Shown one piece after another: positions 41,904-51,974 of a stretch of DNA of 64,000 nucleotides (positions are counted from its first letter, which is position 1; each line of letters begins with the position of its first letter). The notes beneath the pieces are model-generated. The model worked only from the letters and a program-made list of their open reading frames with translations, did not search any database and had not been told where the DNA came from. The stretch is from Rhodobacterales bacterium (lineage in GTDB: Bacteria; Pseudomonadota; Alphaproteobacteria; Rhodobacterales; Rhodobacteraceae), in assembly GCA_009993005.1 (NCBI GenBank), contig JAACUH010000059.1, forward strand, positions 1-64,000. Direction: 5' to 3'. Made by a program: the position numbers and the translations under genes.

Positions 41904-42524
41904 TCAGATCAGCGGGATCACCAGCCCCACGCCGATCAGCAGCACCCCCGCCGTCAGGTTGACCCGACGCAAGGCGTCAGGCGAGGTCAGAAGCCCCCGC
42001 ACCCGCCCGATGAACAGCGCGAGCGTCAGGTTCCCCGCCATCGGAATGGCGGCCGACACGGCCAGGATCGCGGCGATGTCGGGCCAGGAGAGCGCGGTGA
42101 CGTCAAAAAACCCCGGCAGCATCCCGCTGTAGAACAGGATCGCCTTGGGATTGGCGAGGATGACCGCCACCCCTGCCATGAACCCCGCCCACATCCCCGG
42201 CCGGGTCAGCCGGCTGTCGGGGTTGATGGGCCGACCCGCGTGCCGGATGATGAGCACGCCCATCAGGATGAACGTCGCGCAGGCCACCCAGCGCATCAGG
42301 TCGAGAAACCCGGAAAACACCGACAGCACCCAGCCCATCCCGAGGATGGCCAGCAGCGGCCACAACAGATCTCCCAGGGCGACGCCGATGGCCAGCGGCC
42401 AGGCCGCGCGAAACCCGCCCACCAGCGCCCGCGCGGTCAGCGCCACCCAGACCGGGCCAGGGGTCAGGAACAGCAGGAAAATGCCCAGCGCATAGAGGCC
42501 CAGGGCGGCAAATGTGATGGTCAT
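41904..42524 (-). CDS. LysE/RhtB-family amino-acid exporter
   Basis: A 206-residue membrane protein with about six hydrophobic helices. The N-terminal 'LLFLTPGPVWVALTARALVGG' corresponds to the family's conserved 'PGP' motif near residues 22-24, and the central 'ANPKAILFYSGMLPGF' is the usual second signature. It exports amino acids or similar small molecules. It sits 2 bases after the GNAT gene and may be co-transcribed with recF. Confidence 0.88.
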   Translation of the reverse strand: MTITFAALGLYALGIFLLFLTPGPVWVALTARALVGGFRAAWPLAIGVALGDLLWPLLAILGMGWVLSVFSGFLDLMRWVACATFILMGVLIIRHAGRPINPDSRLTRPGMWAGFMAGVAVILANPKAILFYSGMLPGFFDVTALSWPDIAAILAVSAAIPMAGNLTLALFIGRVRGLLTSPDALRRVNLTAGVLLIGVGLVIPLI

Positions 42525-42526
42525 GG

Positions 42527-43051
42527 TCAGAACAGATGCCCCAGCAGATCGACCGGCGTCACATCATCCCAGGCGCGCCCGTCAAGCGGCAGGACCATCA
42601 GGTCATGCGCCTCGGTCTCATGCACTTCGCCCGTCACCGCGCCCAGCAGATCGACATGGCGCAGCCGGTTGGCCACCCGCACAAACCCTGCCGCGGCATA
42701 TAGCTGCGCCGTGCCAAAGAGAGCCATCGCCGCGACCGGCCCGGCGCGCCCTTCGTCGATGGCCGCCGCCACCAGCCGGCCGGCGATCCCCTCACCCCGC
42801 CGCGCGGGGTCGGTCGCCACATCGGCGAGACCGAGGATCGGGATCAGCCGCGCCCCCTGCCGGATCTGGCGAAAGGTCAGCCCGACATGGCCGATGATGC
42901 CATCGTCACGCGCCACCAGCCGCACATGATGGCGCTGCATGAAACATGACCGCCCGCCAAAGTCGGTGCCAAAAGACGCCCCCAGCAGCGCGGCAATCGC
43001 CGCCTCGTCCGCGCCCCCGAGCCGCAATTCCTCGATCCGCTCAATCCGCAT
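42527..43051 (-). CDS. GNAT-family N-acetyltransferase
   Basis: A 174-residue GCN5-type acetyltransferase. Acetyl-CoA-binding motif A is 'LADVATDPARRGEGIAGRLV' near residues 84-103, with the R/Q-x-x-G-x-G/A loop. The ATG at 43049-43051 overlaps the recF 3' end by 11 bases. Substrate unknown. Confidence 0.82.
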   Translation of the reverse strand: MRIERIEELRLGGADEAAIAALLGASFGTDFGGRSCFMQRHHVRLVARDDGIIGHVGLTFRQIRQGARLIPILGLADVATDPARRGEGIAGRLVAAAIDEGRAGPVAAMALFGTAQLYAAAGFVRVANRLRHVDLLGAVTGEVHETEAHDLMVLPLDGRAWDDVTPVDLLGHLF

Positions 43052-44159
43052 TCCACGCCTCCACCTCACGCGCGGCAGACACACCCGCCGCCTCGCTCAC
43101 GTCTACAAATTGCGCCCGCCCGGCAAGCCCCGCAAAGAGCTCGGCCCCCGTCCCGGTCATGAAGGCCTGCGCCCCCAGTGCACAGATCTCGTCATAAAGC
43201 GCCGCGCGCCGCCCGGTATCCAGATGCGCCGCCACCTCGTCGAGCAACAGGATCGGCGGCGCGCCCGTCTCCTCGGCCAGCGCCCGCGCATTGGCAAGGA
43301 TCAGCGAAATGAGCAGCGCCTTCTGCTCCCCGGTCGAGGCATCGCGCGCAGCGACCCCCTTGGCCGCCCAGACCGCCACAAGATCGCTGCGATGCGGCCC
43401 GCAGAGCGTTCGCCCCGCCGCAAGGTCACGCGCGCGGCCCTCGGACAGCGCCCCGCGCAGCGCCTCTTCGGTAACGGGCGCGTCGGCTTCAGGCTCCAGC
43501 AGCGCCAGCGCCGCCGCAGGAAAAGCCGTCTGCGCCCCCTCCTGCGCCGCCATCAGCCGGGCAATGGCCGCCACGCGCCCCGCATGCACCAGCGCCCCCG
43601 CCCGCGCCATCTGCGCCTCGATCGCACCATACCAATGCGCATCGCGCACCATGTCTTTCAGCAGCCGGTTGCGCTCGCGCATCGCCTTGTCATAGTCGAG
43701 CACCGCCTCGGCATGGCCGGGGTCGAAACTCATCGTCGCGCGGTCCAGAAATCGCCGTCGCCCGTCCGCGCCCTCTATCCAGAGCCGGTCCATCGCCGGC
43801 ACCAGCCAGAGCACCCGCGCGATCCGCCCCAGCGCGATCTGCGTCGCAGCCTTGCCGTCGATGCGGACCTGCCGCGCGCCGCCGGGCTCGGCCCAGGTGT
43901 CAACCTCATGCGCCTGCCCGAACGACGCAAGCGCCGCCGCCACCTTCCAGCCCAGCGCCTCGGGCCGGCGGATCATGTCGTCGCTCGCCGCACGGCGCAG
44001 CCCACGCCCCGGAGACAGCAGCGACACCGCCTCGATCAGATTGGTCTTGCCCGCGCCATTCGCGCCGAAAATCGCCACCGGCCGGCCATCAAAGGCCAGC
44101 GTGGCCCGCCGGTGCGACCGGAAATGCGACAGCGACAATGCCGTAACGGCCAGCCTCAC
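43041..44159 (-). CDS. recF: DNA replication and repair protein RecF
   Basis: A 372-residue SMC-like ATPase that loads RecA at gaps. Walker A is 'IFGANGAGKTNLIEAVSLLS' near residues 29-48, the signature region 'STGEQKALLISLILANA' near residue 275, and Walker B 'ILLLDEVAAHLD'. No ATG precedes Walker A closely; GTG at 44157-44159 gives the usual N-terminus (VRLAVTALSLSHFRSHR), so GTG is taken. It is third in the dnaA-dnaN-recF order, with one copy of the 35-bp repeat in front. Confidence 0.93.
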   Translation of the reverse strand: MRLAVTALSLSHFRSHRRATLAFDGRPVAIFGANGAGKTNLIEAVSLLSPGRGLRRAASDDMIRRPEALGWKVAAALASFGQAHEVDTWAEPGGARQVRIDGKAATQIALGRIARVLWLVPAMDRLWIEGADGRRRFLDRATMSFDPGHAEAVLDYDKAMRERNRLLKDMVRDAHWYGAIEAQMARAGALVHAGRVAAIARLMAAQEGAQTAFPAAALALLEPEADAPVTEEALRGALSEGRARDLAAGRTLCGPHRSDLVAVWAAKGVAARDASTGEQKALLISLILANARALAEETGAPPILLLDEVAAHLDTGRRAALYDEICALGAQAFMTGTGAELFAGLAGRAQFVDVSEAAGVSAAREVEAWNAD

Positions 44160-44173
44160 CGCGCCCCCCGCCC

Positions 44174-44208
44174 GGCTTCTTTGTGCCAAAAATACTCCCG
44201 CCGGAGGC
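44174..44208 (-). repeat. Dispersed 35-bp intergenic repeat, copy 2
   Basis: Read on the minus strand it begins GCCTCCGGCGGGAGTATTT and ends GCACAAAGAAGCC, matching 33 of 35 bases of the copy at 4351-4385. It lies 12 bases after the dnaN stop and just before recF, inside a unit usually thought of as an operon. Confidence 0.75.
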
Positions 44209-44220
44209 GTCCGACAGGCG

Positions 44221-45339
44221 TCACACGCGCATCGGCATGACGACATAGACCGCCGACATGTCATTGCCCTCGCGCATCAGCGTCGGATCGCCGGACGAAT
44301 TGAACAGAAATACCGCATTCTCGCGGTCCACCTGGCTCGCGATTTCCAGCAGATATTTCGCGTTGAACCCGATCTCGAGCCGCTCATCGGCATAGGCGAC
44401 GGCAAGCTCCTCCTCGGCGGCGCCATGGTCGGGCGCGTTGACCGAGAGGATCAGCCGGTCCTCTTCAAGCGACAGCTTCACCGCGCGCGAGCGTTCCGAC
44501 GACACCGTCTGCACCCGGTCCACCGCGCGGGCAAAATCGGCCGCATCGACCTCGAGCCGCCGGGTGTTGCCCTGCGGAATGACGCGGGTGTAGTCGGGAA
44601 ATGTCCCGTCGATGACCTTTGACGTCAGCGTCACGCCCGGCGTGGCAAAGCGGATCTTGGTCTCGGACACCGACACCGCGATCATCGCCTCGTCATCGTC
44701 CAGAAGCTTGCGCATCTCGCCCACGGTCTTGCGCGGCACGATGACACCGACCATGCCCGCCGCGCCTTCGGGCAAGGGCGCGTCGATCCGCGCCAGCCTG
44801 TGCCCGTCGGTCGCCACACAGCGCAGCACCTTGGCGCCCTCGCTCTCGGCCACATGCATGTAGACACCGTTGAGGTAATAGCGTGTCTCTTCGGTCGAGA
44901 TCGCGAATTTCGACTTGTCGAACAGCCGGCGCAATACCGGCGCCGCCACGGCAAAATTGGCGGCATAATCCGACGTGGCCATCACCGGAAAATCCTCGCG
45001 CGGCAGGGTCGCCAGCGAAAACTGCGACCGCCCGGCGGTGATCAGCAACCGGCCCGTCTGCGGGTCGTCGGCCAACGTGACCAGCGCGCCATCAGGCAGT
45101 TTGCGCACGATCTCGTTGAGCGTCATGGCCGACACGGTCGTGGCGCCTGCGCGTTCGACCATCGCAGGGGCGCGGTCCACCACCTCGATATCCAGATCGG
45201 TCGCGCGGAACTGCACGGTGTTGCCTTCGGCCTCGATCAGCACATTGGCGAGGATCGGGATCGTGTTGCGCCGCTCCACCACGGATTGCGCCTGGGCCAC
45301 GGCCTTGAGCAGCGCGCCGCGTTCGATACTGAGTTTCAT
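44221..45339 (-). CDS. dnaN: DNA polymerase III beta subunit (sliding clamp)
   Basis: A 372-residue clamp protein. The N-terminus 'MKLSIERGALLKAVAQAQSV', 'RNTIPILANVLIEAEG', and the C-terminal 'YVVMPMRV' are characteristic. All three clamp domains are present by length. It lies 133 bases downstream of dnaA on the same strand. Confidence 0.96.
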   Translation of the reverse strand: MKLSIERGALLKAVAQAQSVVERRNTIPILANVLIEAEGNTVQFRATDLDIEVVDRAPAMVERAGATTVSAMTLNEIVRKLPDGALVTLADDPQTGRLLITAGRSQFSLATLPREDFPVMATSDYAANFAVAAPVLRRLFDKSKFAISTEETRYYLNGVYMHVAESEGAKVLRCVATDGHRLARIDAPLPEGAAGMVGVIVPRKTVGEMRKLLDDDEAMIAVSVSETKIRFATPGVTLTSKVIDGTFPDYTRVIPQGNTRRLEVDAADFARAVDRVQTVSSERSRAVKLSLEEDRLILSVNAPDHGAAEEELAVAYADERLEIGFNAKYLLEIASQVDRENAVFLFNSSGDPTLMREGNDMSAVYVVMPMRV

Positions 45340-45472
45340 TCTGTCTTGCTCCGATCTGGCCGGATCACGATGGCCGGGACGGAAACGCTACCCGTTTTCC
45401 CGCCCCGCTCAAGTGACTTGTGCATATCTCCCGGCGACTGTTGCTGCGCCGTTGCGGTTCGGTCAAGCGCTC

Positions 45473-46816
45473 TCAGGCTTCGAGCGCGCGGCGCAGCAAT
45501 TCCAGATCGTCGGAAATCTGGCTGTCGGTGGCGCGCAGCTCTTCGATCCGGCGCACGCCGTGCATGACGGTGGTGTGGTCGCGCCCGCCAAAGCGACGCC
45601 CGATCTCGGGCAGGGACCGATTCGTCATCGACTTGGCCAGATACATGGCGATCTGCCTGGGCCGCGCCAGCGTGCGCACCCGCTTGGGCCCGATCAGGTC
45701 GGACAGGCGGATGTTGTAATGGTCGCTGACCTTGCGCTGGATCTCCTCGACCGTGATCTTGCGGTCGCTGGCGCGCAGGATGTCGGCCAGGCAGTCCTGC
45801 GTGAGCTCGAGCGTGATCTCGCGGCCGACCAGGCTCGCAAAGGCGAAAAGCCGGGTCAGCGCCCCTTCGAGCACGCGCACATTGGTCGAAAGCCGGTGCG
45901 CGAGAAACTCCAGCACGCCATCGCGCAGCGACAGGCCGGGGTATTGGCCACGATACATCTCGACCTTGGCCTGCAACACGCCCAGCCGCAGTTCGTAGTC
46001 GGTCGGATGCAGGTCAACGACAAGGCCGCATTGCAGCCGCGACTTGATCCGCTCCTCAAGATCCTTGATCTCGCCCGGCGCGCGGTCCGCCGAAATGATG
46101 ATCTGCTTGTGCTGGTCCACCAGCGCGTTGAACGTATGGAAAAACTCGTCCTGGGTGCTGTCCTTGCCGGCGATGAACTGCACGTCATCGACCATCAGCA
46201 CATCGACGGCCCGGAACATCTGCTTGAAATCCATCATCTTGCGGTCGCGCAGCGCAGTGATGAAGCGATACATGAACTGTTCTGCCGACAGGTAGAGCAC
46301 ATTGAGATGCGGCTGGCGCGCGCGCAACTCATGCGCGATCGCGTGCATCAGGTGGGTCTTGCCCAGCCCGACGCCGCCATAAAGAAAGAGCGGGTTGAAA
46401 GACACCGGCCCGCCTTCGGCGACGCGCCGCGCCGCGGCATGGGCCAGTTCGTTGGGCTTGCCCACAACAAAGCTGTCAAAGGTAAAGCGCGGGTCGATAT
46501 GCGCCGCCGGGTCTGGAAAACCGCTGTCATGCGGCTCGGACGGTCGCGCGACGGGGGCCATGGCGCGCTGGGCGTTGGCGGCGATGGCAAAGCTCAGCCG
46601 CTGCACCGACGCGCCAAGGCGGTTGAGGTGATACATGATCTGGTCGCCGTAATGCTGCGCGACATAATTGCCGATAAAATTGGTTGGCACGAAAAAGGTG
46701 GCGACCCCGCCCGAGATGGAGCCGAACTCGATCGGTTCGATCCAGTTCGTGTAATTGTTCGCCCCGACCACGCCCTTCAGAATGTCCCTGACCTGGCCCC
46801 ACATGTCTTGCGTCAT
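45473..46816 (-). CDS. dnaA: Chromosomal replication initiator DnaA
   Basis: A 447-residue AAA+ initiator. Domain I spans residues 1-85. The AAA+ domain has Walker A 'LYGGVGLGKTHLMHAIAHE' near residues 143-161 and Walker B 'VLMVDDVQFIAGK'. Domain IV contains the DNA-binding signature 'GGRDHTTVMHGVRRIEEL'. A single weak DnaA-box-like sequence (TGTGCATAT, 45419-45427) lies in the dnaA-dnaN gap. No box cluster is seen on either side. Confidence 0.96.
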   Translation of the reverse strand: MTQDMWGQVRDILKGVVGANNYTNWIEPIEFGSISGGVATFFVPTNFIGNYVAQHYGDQIMYHLNRLGASVQRLSFAIAANAQRAMAPVARPSEPHDSGFPDPAAHIDPRFTFDSFVVGKPNELAHAAARRVAEGGPVSFNPLFLYGGVGLGKTHLMHAIAHELRARQPHLNVLYLSAEQFMYRFITALRDRKMMDFKQMFRAVDVLMVDDVQFIAGKDSTQDEFFHTFNALVDQHKQIIISADRAPGEIKDLEERIKSRLQCGLVVDLHPTDYELRLGVLQAKVEMYRGQYPGLSLRDGVLEFLAHRLSTNVRVLEGALTRLFAFASLVGREITLELTQDCLADILRASDRKITVEEIQRKVSDHYNIRLSDLIGPKRVRTLARPRQIAMYLAKSMTNRSLPEIGRRFGGRDHTTVMHGVRRIEELRATDSQISDDLELLRRALEA

Positions 46817-47438
46817 TTATTCGTCCAAACCTGACTTGCCTTGCTGTCCCCACGGCGCCCGTTGCACGCCGCGCGGCCCGGTCCCGGGTGCGCCTTACAC
46901 CGCGCCCACGCCGCCCGATGACAAGAACCCGAACGACAAGGCACAACCGCTATGGCCGGTCCTTCCTTGTCGCATCGCCACTTGTCATCACGGGGGAGAC
47001 GCCGCCGCATCCGGTCACGAGGACCGGACGACAACAGACCAAGAGAGCGCTGGTCAGCGGTGCCCAAACCGCTGGTCCGTCTCTCCCACACAGAGCCTGC
47101 ATCCATGCCGCCACGTGACGCGAGACCTTGCAAAAGGTCCGCTGGGCGGGGTCGGCTGCCAGACTTCTCCATGTTCCCCCAGGAACGATGTGAATCGCAT
47201 GGCCAAGCTAGCAAGGCGTTCGGGGCGCCGACAACGCAACAACGCCCTTGACGGGGGCTTTGCGACAAACGAATCCCGGCCGCCCGGCGGGGATCGTTGA
47301 ATCTGCGCAAAAACCCGCGCGCCCTGTGGCGCGGGCGCCAAGTCACAGGGTTTTGCGACAGAACGGTGACAGGACATCTTGACAGGCCCGGCGCCCGAGT
47401 CGCGGGCAGTGCAACGGCCCGGCCATGCCCCGGACAGC
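46817..47438. other. dnaA upstream region without genes
   Basis: More than 600 bases between dnaA and the rpsT terminator hold no convincing gene. Visible are hairpins CCGGTC-acgag-GACCGG (47011-47027), CAGCGGT-gcccaa-ACCGCTG (about 47055-47075) and GACCTT-gcaa-AAGGTC (about 47124-47139). I looked for TTATNCACA boxes and AT-rich unwinding tracts and found neither, so this is a long dnaA leader/promoter region rather than an obvious oriC. Confidence 0.4.
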
Positions 47439-47467
47439 AAAAAGGCGCGCCTTGTGGCACGCCCTTT
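47439..47467 (-). terminator. Rho-independent terminator of rpsT
   Basis: On the minus strand AAAGGGCGTGCC-acaa-GGCGCGCCTTTTT forms a stable hairpin with one bulge and ends in a T-run. It lies 30 bases after the rpsT stop. Confidence 0.8.
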
Positions 47468-47497
47468 CCGCAACGTCACAAAACAGGTGGCGCGGGC

Positions 47498-47761
47498 TCA
47501 GCCCAGCGCTTTGACCCGCGAGGCCAGACGCGACATCTTGCGCGCGGCGGTGTTCTTGTGGACGATTCCCTTGGTCACGCCACGCATCAGTTCGGGCTGG
47601 GCGCTGCGCAGCGCGATCGCGGCGGCATCCTTGTCACCCGAGGCGATCGCCTCTTCGACCTTGCGCAGGAACGTGCGGATGCGCGAACGGCGCATCTTGT
47701 TGATGGCAAAACGGCGCTCGTTCTGGCGGGCGCGCTTTTCGGATTGGGGGCTGTTGGCCAT
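47498..47761 (-). CDS. rpsT: 30S ribosomal protein S20
   Basis: An 87-residue basic protein with the S20 opening '[17 protein letters not shown]', the '[15 protein letters not shown]' helix and the '[19 protein letters not shown]' segment that binds 16S rRNA. Single-gene unit with its own terminator. Confidence 0.97.
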   Translation of the reverse strand: MANSPQSEKRARQNERRFAINKMRRSRIRTFLRKVEEAIASGDKDAAAIALRSAQPELMRGVTKGIVHKNTAARKMSRLASRVKALG

Positions 47762-47911
47762 GTATTCGGAACCTTTGTCGGGTCAATTGAAAAACGGATA
47801 GCGCATTCGGCCCGACCGGGTTCTGAACCGGCTGATTCTGGCCTAGGCGGGCCTCACGCGCATGTAAGCGGCGTCTATAGGCCAGCGCTGGCCGTTTGAA
47901 AAGCGCAAATG

Positions 47912-48688
47912 CTACCGGTCGCGGAACTGCGCCTCGCGCTTTTCGGAAAAGGCGCGCATGCCTTCCTTCTGGTCGGCGGTGGCAAAGAGCGACTGGAACA
48001 GCCGGCGTTCATAGCGCACGCCCTCGGCCAGCGTCGTCTCATAGCTGCGGTTGACGGCATCCTTGGCGGCCATCACGGCGATCTGCGACTTCATCGCGAT
48101 CTTGGCCGCGGCCCCGCGCGCCTCTTCGATCAGCTTTTTCGCGGGCACGACGCGGCTCACCAGCCCACAGCGCTCTGCCTCGGCGGCGTCCATGAAACGG
48201 CCGGTCAGATGCATATCCATCGCCTTGGACTTGCCGACAAAACGTGTCAGGCGCTGCGTGCCGCCCATCCCCGCGATCACGCCGAGGTTGATCTCGGGCT
48301 GGCCAAATTTGGCGGTATCGGCGGCGATGATGAAATCGCACATCATGGCAAGCTCGCAGCCGCCGCCCAGCGCATAGCCCGCCACGGCCGCGATAACCGG
48401 CTTGCGGATATGCTCGATCCGGTCGCCTTCGCGCGCGAAGCGATTGCTCAGATACATGTCCACAAAGGACATGTCGGCCATTTCGGTGATATCCGCCCCG
48501 GCGGCAAAGGCCTTGTCCGACCCGGTGATGACGATGCAGCGCACCTTGTCGCTGGCATCCGCCGCCTCGAGCGCATCGGCAAGCTCGCCCAGCAGCGCCG
48601 CATTGAGCGCGTTGAGCGCGTCGGGCCGGTTCAGGGTGATCTGTGCGATGTCGTCCTCGATCTCGAAGATGATCGTGTCATAGGCCAT
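47912..48688 (-). CDS. Enoyl-CoA hydratase
   Basis: A 258-residue crotonase-family enzyme for fatty-acid or butanoyl-CoA metabolism. Oxyanion-hole segments are '[13 protein letters not shown]' near residue 62 and '[19 protein letters not shown]' near residue 105. Both catalytic glutamates are present, in 'GGGCELAM' and '[17 protein letters not shown]'. ATG 48686-48688 gives the standard N-terminus ([12 protein letters not shown]). A perfect 14-bp palindrome (GGCCAGCGCTGGCC, 47880-47893) lies just after the stop. Confidence 0.92.
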   Translation of the reverse strand: MAYDTIIFEIEDDIAQITLNRPDALNALNAALLGELADALEAADASDKVRCIVITGSDKAFAAGADITEMADMSFVDMYLSNRFAREGDRIEHIRKPVIAAVAGYALGGGCELAMMCDFIIAADTAKFGQPEINLGVIAGMGGTQRLTRFVGKSKAMDMHLTGRFMDAAEAERCGLVSRVVPAKKLIEEARGAAAKIAMKSQIAVMAAKDAVNRSYETTLAEGVRYERRLFQSLFATADQKEGMRAFSEKREAQFRDR

Positions 48689-48751
48689 GCTGTCATATCC
48701 CCGTGTTCGGCTCAGGCGCCCGCCTTTACCAAAGGCCATCGGGGTTTCAAG

Positions 48752-49603
48752 TCAACTCTGGCAGCGCGGGCAAAAGAACGAACTCCGCCCCGCCTGCACG
48801 ACACGCTGCACCGTGCCCTCGCAACCGGGCGCGACGCAGGGCGCGCCTTCGCGGTCATAGACGCGAAAGGTATGCTGGAAATAACCAAGCTCGCCATCGG
48901 CTTGCCGGTAATCGCGCAGCGACGACCCGCCGGCGTCGATGGCCTCGTCCAGCACCTGCCGGATGATCGGCACCAGCCCCGCCACCCGCTGCGCGGCAAC
49001 CCGCCCGGCGGCGCGGGTGGGGCGGATGCGGGCGCGATGCAGCACCTCGCAGACATAGATATTGCCAAGCCCGGCAACGATTCGCTGGTCGAGCAGCGCG
49101 GATTTGATCGCCATGCCCCGCCCCTTGAGCCGCGCGACAAGGTAATCCTCGTTGAACGCATTGCCCAAAGGCTCTGGCCCGATGTCGCGCAGGAGCCAAT
49201 GCGCATCGACCGCCCCGGTCGCGCACAGGTCCATCGCGCCGAACCGCCGCGCATCATTGAAGGTCACACGCGCGCCACCCTCCATGTCGAGGATCACATG
49301 GTCATGTTTCGCGGGCGCCGGGTGGTCATGGTGGAAGGCGCCGAGCATCGCCCCCGACACGAGCATCCGCCCGGACATGCCCAGATGGATGATCAGCGTC
49401 TCGCCGCGCGACAGGTCCGCGAGGATGTATTTTGACCGTCGCCGCAGCGCGACCACCCGCGCCCCGGCCAACCGCGCCGCCATGTTGTCAGGCAAGGGCC
49501 AGCGCAGATCGGGCCGGTTGACCGTGGCGCGGGCGATCATCGCGCCCTCCATCACCGGGGCCAGCCCGCGACGAACCGTCTCTACCTCTGGCAATTCGGG
49601 CAT
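48752..49603 (-). CDS. mutM: Formamidopyrimidine-DNA glycosylase
   Basis: A 283-residue bifunctional glycosylase/lyase that removes 8-oxoguanine. It begins with the catalytic '[13 protein letters not shown]' (Pro after Met removal, Glu). 'LGMSGRM' and '[10 protein letters not shown]' follow. The C-terminal zinc finger is intact with four cysteines ('CVAPGC' and 'FFCPRC'). It is upstream of the enoyl-CoA hydratase gene on the same strand and divergent from ubiE. Confidence 0.96.
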   Translation of the reverse strand: MPELPEVETVRRGLAPVMEGAMIARATVNRPDLRWPLPDNMAARLAGARVVALRRRSKYILADLSRGETLIIHLGMSGRMLVSGAMLGAFHHDHPAPAKHDHVILDMEGGARVTFNDARRFGAMDLCATGAVDAHWLLRDIGPEPLGNAFNEDYLVARLKGRGMAIKSALLDQRIVAGLGNIYVCEVLHRARIRPTRAAGRVAAQRVAGLVPIIRQVLDEAIDAGGSSLRDYRQADGELGYFQHTFRVYDREGAPCVAPGCEGTVQRVVQAGRSSFFCPRCQS

Positions 49604-49688
49604 GGCGCACTTCCTTAGGAGCGGGGGGCGGTGTAAGCCGTCCCTGTCGCTAGCTAGCAGGGCCGGAGCCCGAGGACCACAGGACGCA

Positions 49689-50441
49689 ATGACCCAAGAT
49701 CCCGACAGACCGACGCATTTCGGCAATGAGACCGTGCGCGAAAGCGAAAAGGCCGGGCGCGTGCGCGGTGTTTTCACGTCGGTGGCCAGCAAATACGACA
49801 TCATGAACGACGTCATGTCGGCCGGCGTGCACCGCATCTGGAAGGATGCGATGATGGACTGGCTCGCGCCGCGGCCCGGGCAGCGGCTGCTCGATGTGGC
49901 GGGCGGGACCGGTGACATCGCCTTTCGGTTTCTCAAACGCGCGGGGACCGGCCATGCGACCGTGCTCGACCTGACCGAGGGCATGCTGGTCGCCGGCCGC
50001 AAGCGGGCCGAGGCCGACCGCATGGCCGACAGCCTCGACTGGGTTGTGGGCGACGCGATGGCGCTGCCCTTTGCCGACAACAGCTTTGACGTCTACACGA
50101 TCTCGTTCGGCATCCGCAACGTGACCCGCCCGCAGGATGCGCTGGCCGAGGCGTTTCGCGTGCTGCGCCCCGGTGGGCGGCTGATGGTGCTGGAATTCAG
50201 CCATTTGCCCAACGCCGCGCTGCAAAAGGCCTATGACCTCTATTCCTTCAACGTGATCCCGCGGATGGGCCAGATGATCGCGGGCGACCGCGCGAGCTAT
50301 CAGTATCTGGTCGAATCGATCCGCCGCTTTCCCGATCAGGAGACGTTTCTGGGCATGGTGCGCGACGCCGGCTTCGGCAATGCGAAATACCGCAACCTGT
50401 CGATGGGCATCGCCGCATTGCATTCGGGGTGGAAGCTCTAG
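49689..50441 (+). CDS. ubiE: Demethylmenaquinone/2-methoxy-6-polyprenyl-benzoquinol methyltransferase UbiE
   Basis: A 250-residue SAM-dependent C-methyltransferase of ubiquinone synthesis. Motif I '[16 protein letters not shown]', the UbiE signature '[11 protein letters not shown]' and '[11 protein letters not shown]' are present. The start [16 protein letters not shown] is the family-typical N-terminus. Its stop codon directly abuts the ubiB start. Confidence 0.95.
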   Translation: MTQDPDRPTHFGNETVRESEKAGRVRGVFTSVASKYDIMNDVMSAGVHRIWKDAMMDWLAPRPGQRLLDVAGGTGDIAFRFLKRAGTGHATVLDLTEGMLVAGRKRAEADRMADSLDWVVGDAMALPFADNSFDVYTISFGIRNVTRPQDALAEAFRVLRPGGRLMVLEFSHLPNAALQKAYDLYSFNVIPRMGQMIAGDRASYQYLVESIRRFPDQETFLGMVRDAGFGNAKYRNLSMGIAALHSGWKL

Positions 50442-51971
50442 GTGCGCGGACCGCACAACATCTGGCGGCTGATCCGCACCGGTGCCACGCTGGAACGCGC
50501 GGGCGCGATGAATGTGGTGCTCGACGCGTTCGAGGCGGGCCGGCTGTTGCGGTTCACCGTCCGCGCGCTGGCGCTGCCCTTTACCTGGCTGGGCTATCGC
50601 GGCGACCCCTCGCTCCCGCCCGCGACCCGCGCGCTGACGGCGCTGGGCCCGGCCTATATCAAGTTCGGCCAGATCCTTTCGACCCGCCCCGATGTGGTGG
50701 GCGACGAACTGGCCGTGCAACTGCGTGTTTTGCAGGACCGCCTGCCCGCCTTTCCGACTGACGTCGCCAAGGCCGAAGTGGCCAAGGAGCTCGGCCTGCC
50801 GATCACGGCGATGTTCAGCGCCTTTTCCGACCCCGTCGCCGCCGCCTCGCTCGCGCAGGTGCACAAGGCGGTCCTCGCCGACACCGGCGAGGCGGTCGCG
50901 GTCAAGGTGCTGCGGCCGGGGATCGAGCGCGCCTTTCGCAAGGATATCGACGCCTTCTATTTCGCCGCGCGGATGATCGAGCTGCTCTCGCCCGCCTCGC
51001 GCCGGCTGCGGCCGATGGATGTGATCGCGCATTTCGAAGGCGTGGTGCTGGGCGAGCTTGACCTGCGGCTGGAAAGCTCGGCCGCGGCCGAGTTTGCCGC
51101 CAATACGGCGCAGGACGTGGGCTTTCGCGTGCCCGCGATCAAATGGGCGCTGTCGGCGCGGCGTGTGATGACGCTGGGCTGGGCCGAGGGGATCGGGGCC
51201 GCCGATGTCGCCGCCATCGACGCGGCCGGGTTCGACCGGCGGCTCCTTGGCGCGCGGGTGCTGCAACTTTTCCTGAGCCATGCGCTGCGCGACGGGTTCT
51301 TTCATGGCGACATGCATCAGGGCAACCTCAAGATCGGCGAGAACGGCGAGATCATCGCCTATGATTTCGGGATCATGGGGCGGATCGACGAATATACCCG
51401 CCGCGTCTATGCCGAGATCCTGTTCGGCTTTATCCGAAAGGATTTCCGCCGCGTGGCCGAGGTGCATTTCGAGGCGGGCTATGTCCCCGCCGACCGGGAT
51501 GTGGACGAGTTTGCCCGCGCGCTGCGCGCTGTGGCCGAGCCGATCTTCGGGATGGATGCGAGCCGCATCTCTATGGCGCGGCTTCTGGCCTATCTCTTTG
51601 AAGTGACAGAGCGTTTCGGGATGGAGACGCGAACAGAGCTGATCTTGCTGCAACGCACCATGGTGGTGGTCGAAGGCGTGGCGCGCACGCTGGACCCGCA
51701 TATCAACATCTGGGATGTGGCCCGCCCGATCGTCGAGGATTACATCAAGCAGAGCATCGGCCCCAAGGCGCTGCTGCGCGATCTTGGCCAGACGCTGCGC
51801 GTGCTGGCGCGGTTCGGGCCGCGCCTGCCCAAGCTTGCCGAGGATGCGCTGATCCGCACCACGAACCCACCGCCCCCGCCCCCGCGCAAGTCGGTCTGGC
51901 CGGTGCTGGGCTGGGTCGCTCTGGGCGCGGGGCTGGGCGGGGTCGCCGTCTGGGCCGCAACACTTCTCTAG
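50442..51971 (+). CDS. ubiB: Ubiquinone biosynthesis kinase-like protein UbiB
   Basis: A 509-residue atypical kinase/ATPase needed for ubiquinone synthesis. The KxGQ motif is in 'AYIKFGQILSTRPD' near residue 70, and the alanine-rich nucleotide loop in 'AAASLAQVHKAV'. 'FFHGDMHQGNLKI' and 'AYDFGIMGRI' are the catalytic-loop and metal-binding parts. One or two hydrophobic helices at the C-terminus anchor it to the membrane. It uses a GTG start with no spacer after ubiE, so translation is coupled. Confidence 0.94.
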   Translation: MRGPHNIWRLIRTGATLERAGAMNVVLDAFEAGRLLRFTVRALALPFTWLGYRGDPSLPPATRALTALGPAYIKFGQILSTRPDVVGDELAVQLRVLQDRLPAFPTDVAKAEVAKELGLPITAMFSAFSDPVAAASLAQVHKAVLADTGEAVAVKVLRPGIERAFRKDIDAFYFAARMIELLSPASRRLRPMDVIAHFEGVVLGELDLRLESSAAAEFAANTAQDVGFRVPAIKWALSARRVMTLGWAEGIGAADVAAIDAAGFDRRLLGARVLQLFLSHALRDGFFHGDMHQGNLKIGENGEIIAYDFGIMGRIDEYTRRVYAEILFGFIRKDFRRVAEVHFEAGYVPADRDVDEFARALRAVAEPIFGMDASRISMARLLAYLFEVTERFGMETRTELILLQRTMVVVEGVARTLDPHINIWDVARPIVEDYIKQSIGPKALLRDLGQTLRVLARFGPRLPKLAEDALIRTTNPPPPPPRKSVWPVLGWVALGAGLGGVAVWAATLL

Positions 51972-51974
51972 TCG

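Noticed and set aside
46817-47497. oriC next to dnaA
   Set aside because: No cluster of DnaA boxes and no AT-rich unwinding element could be found by eye.
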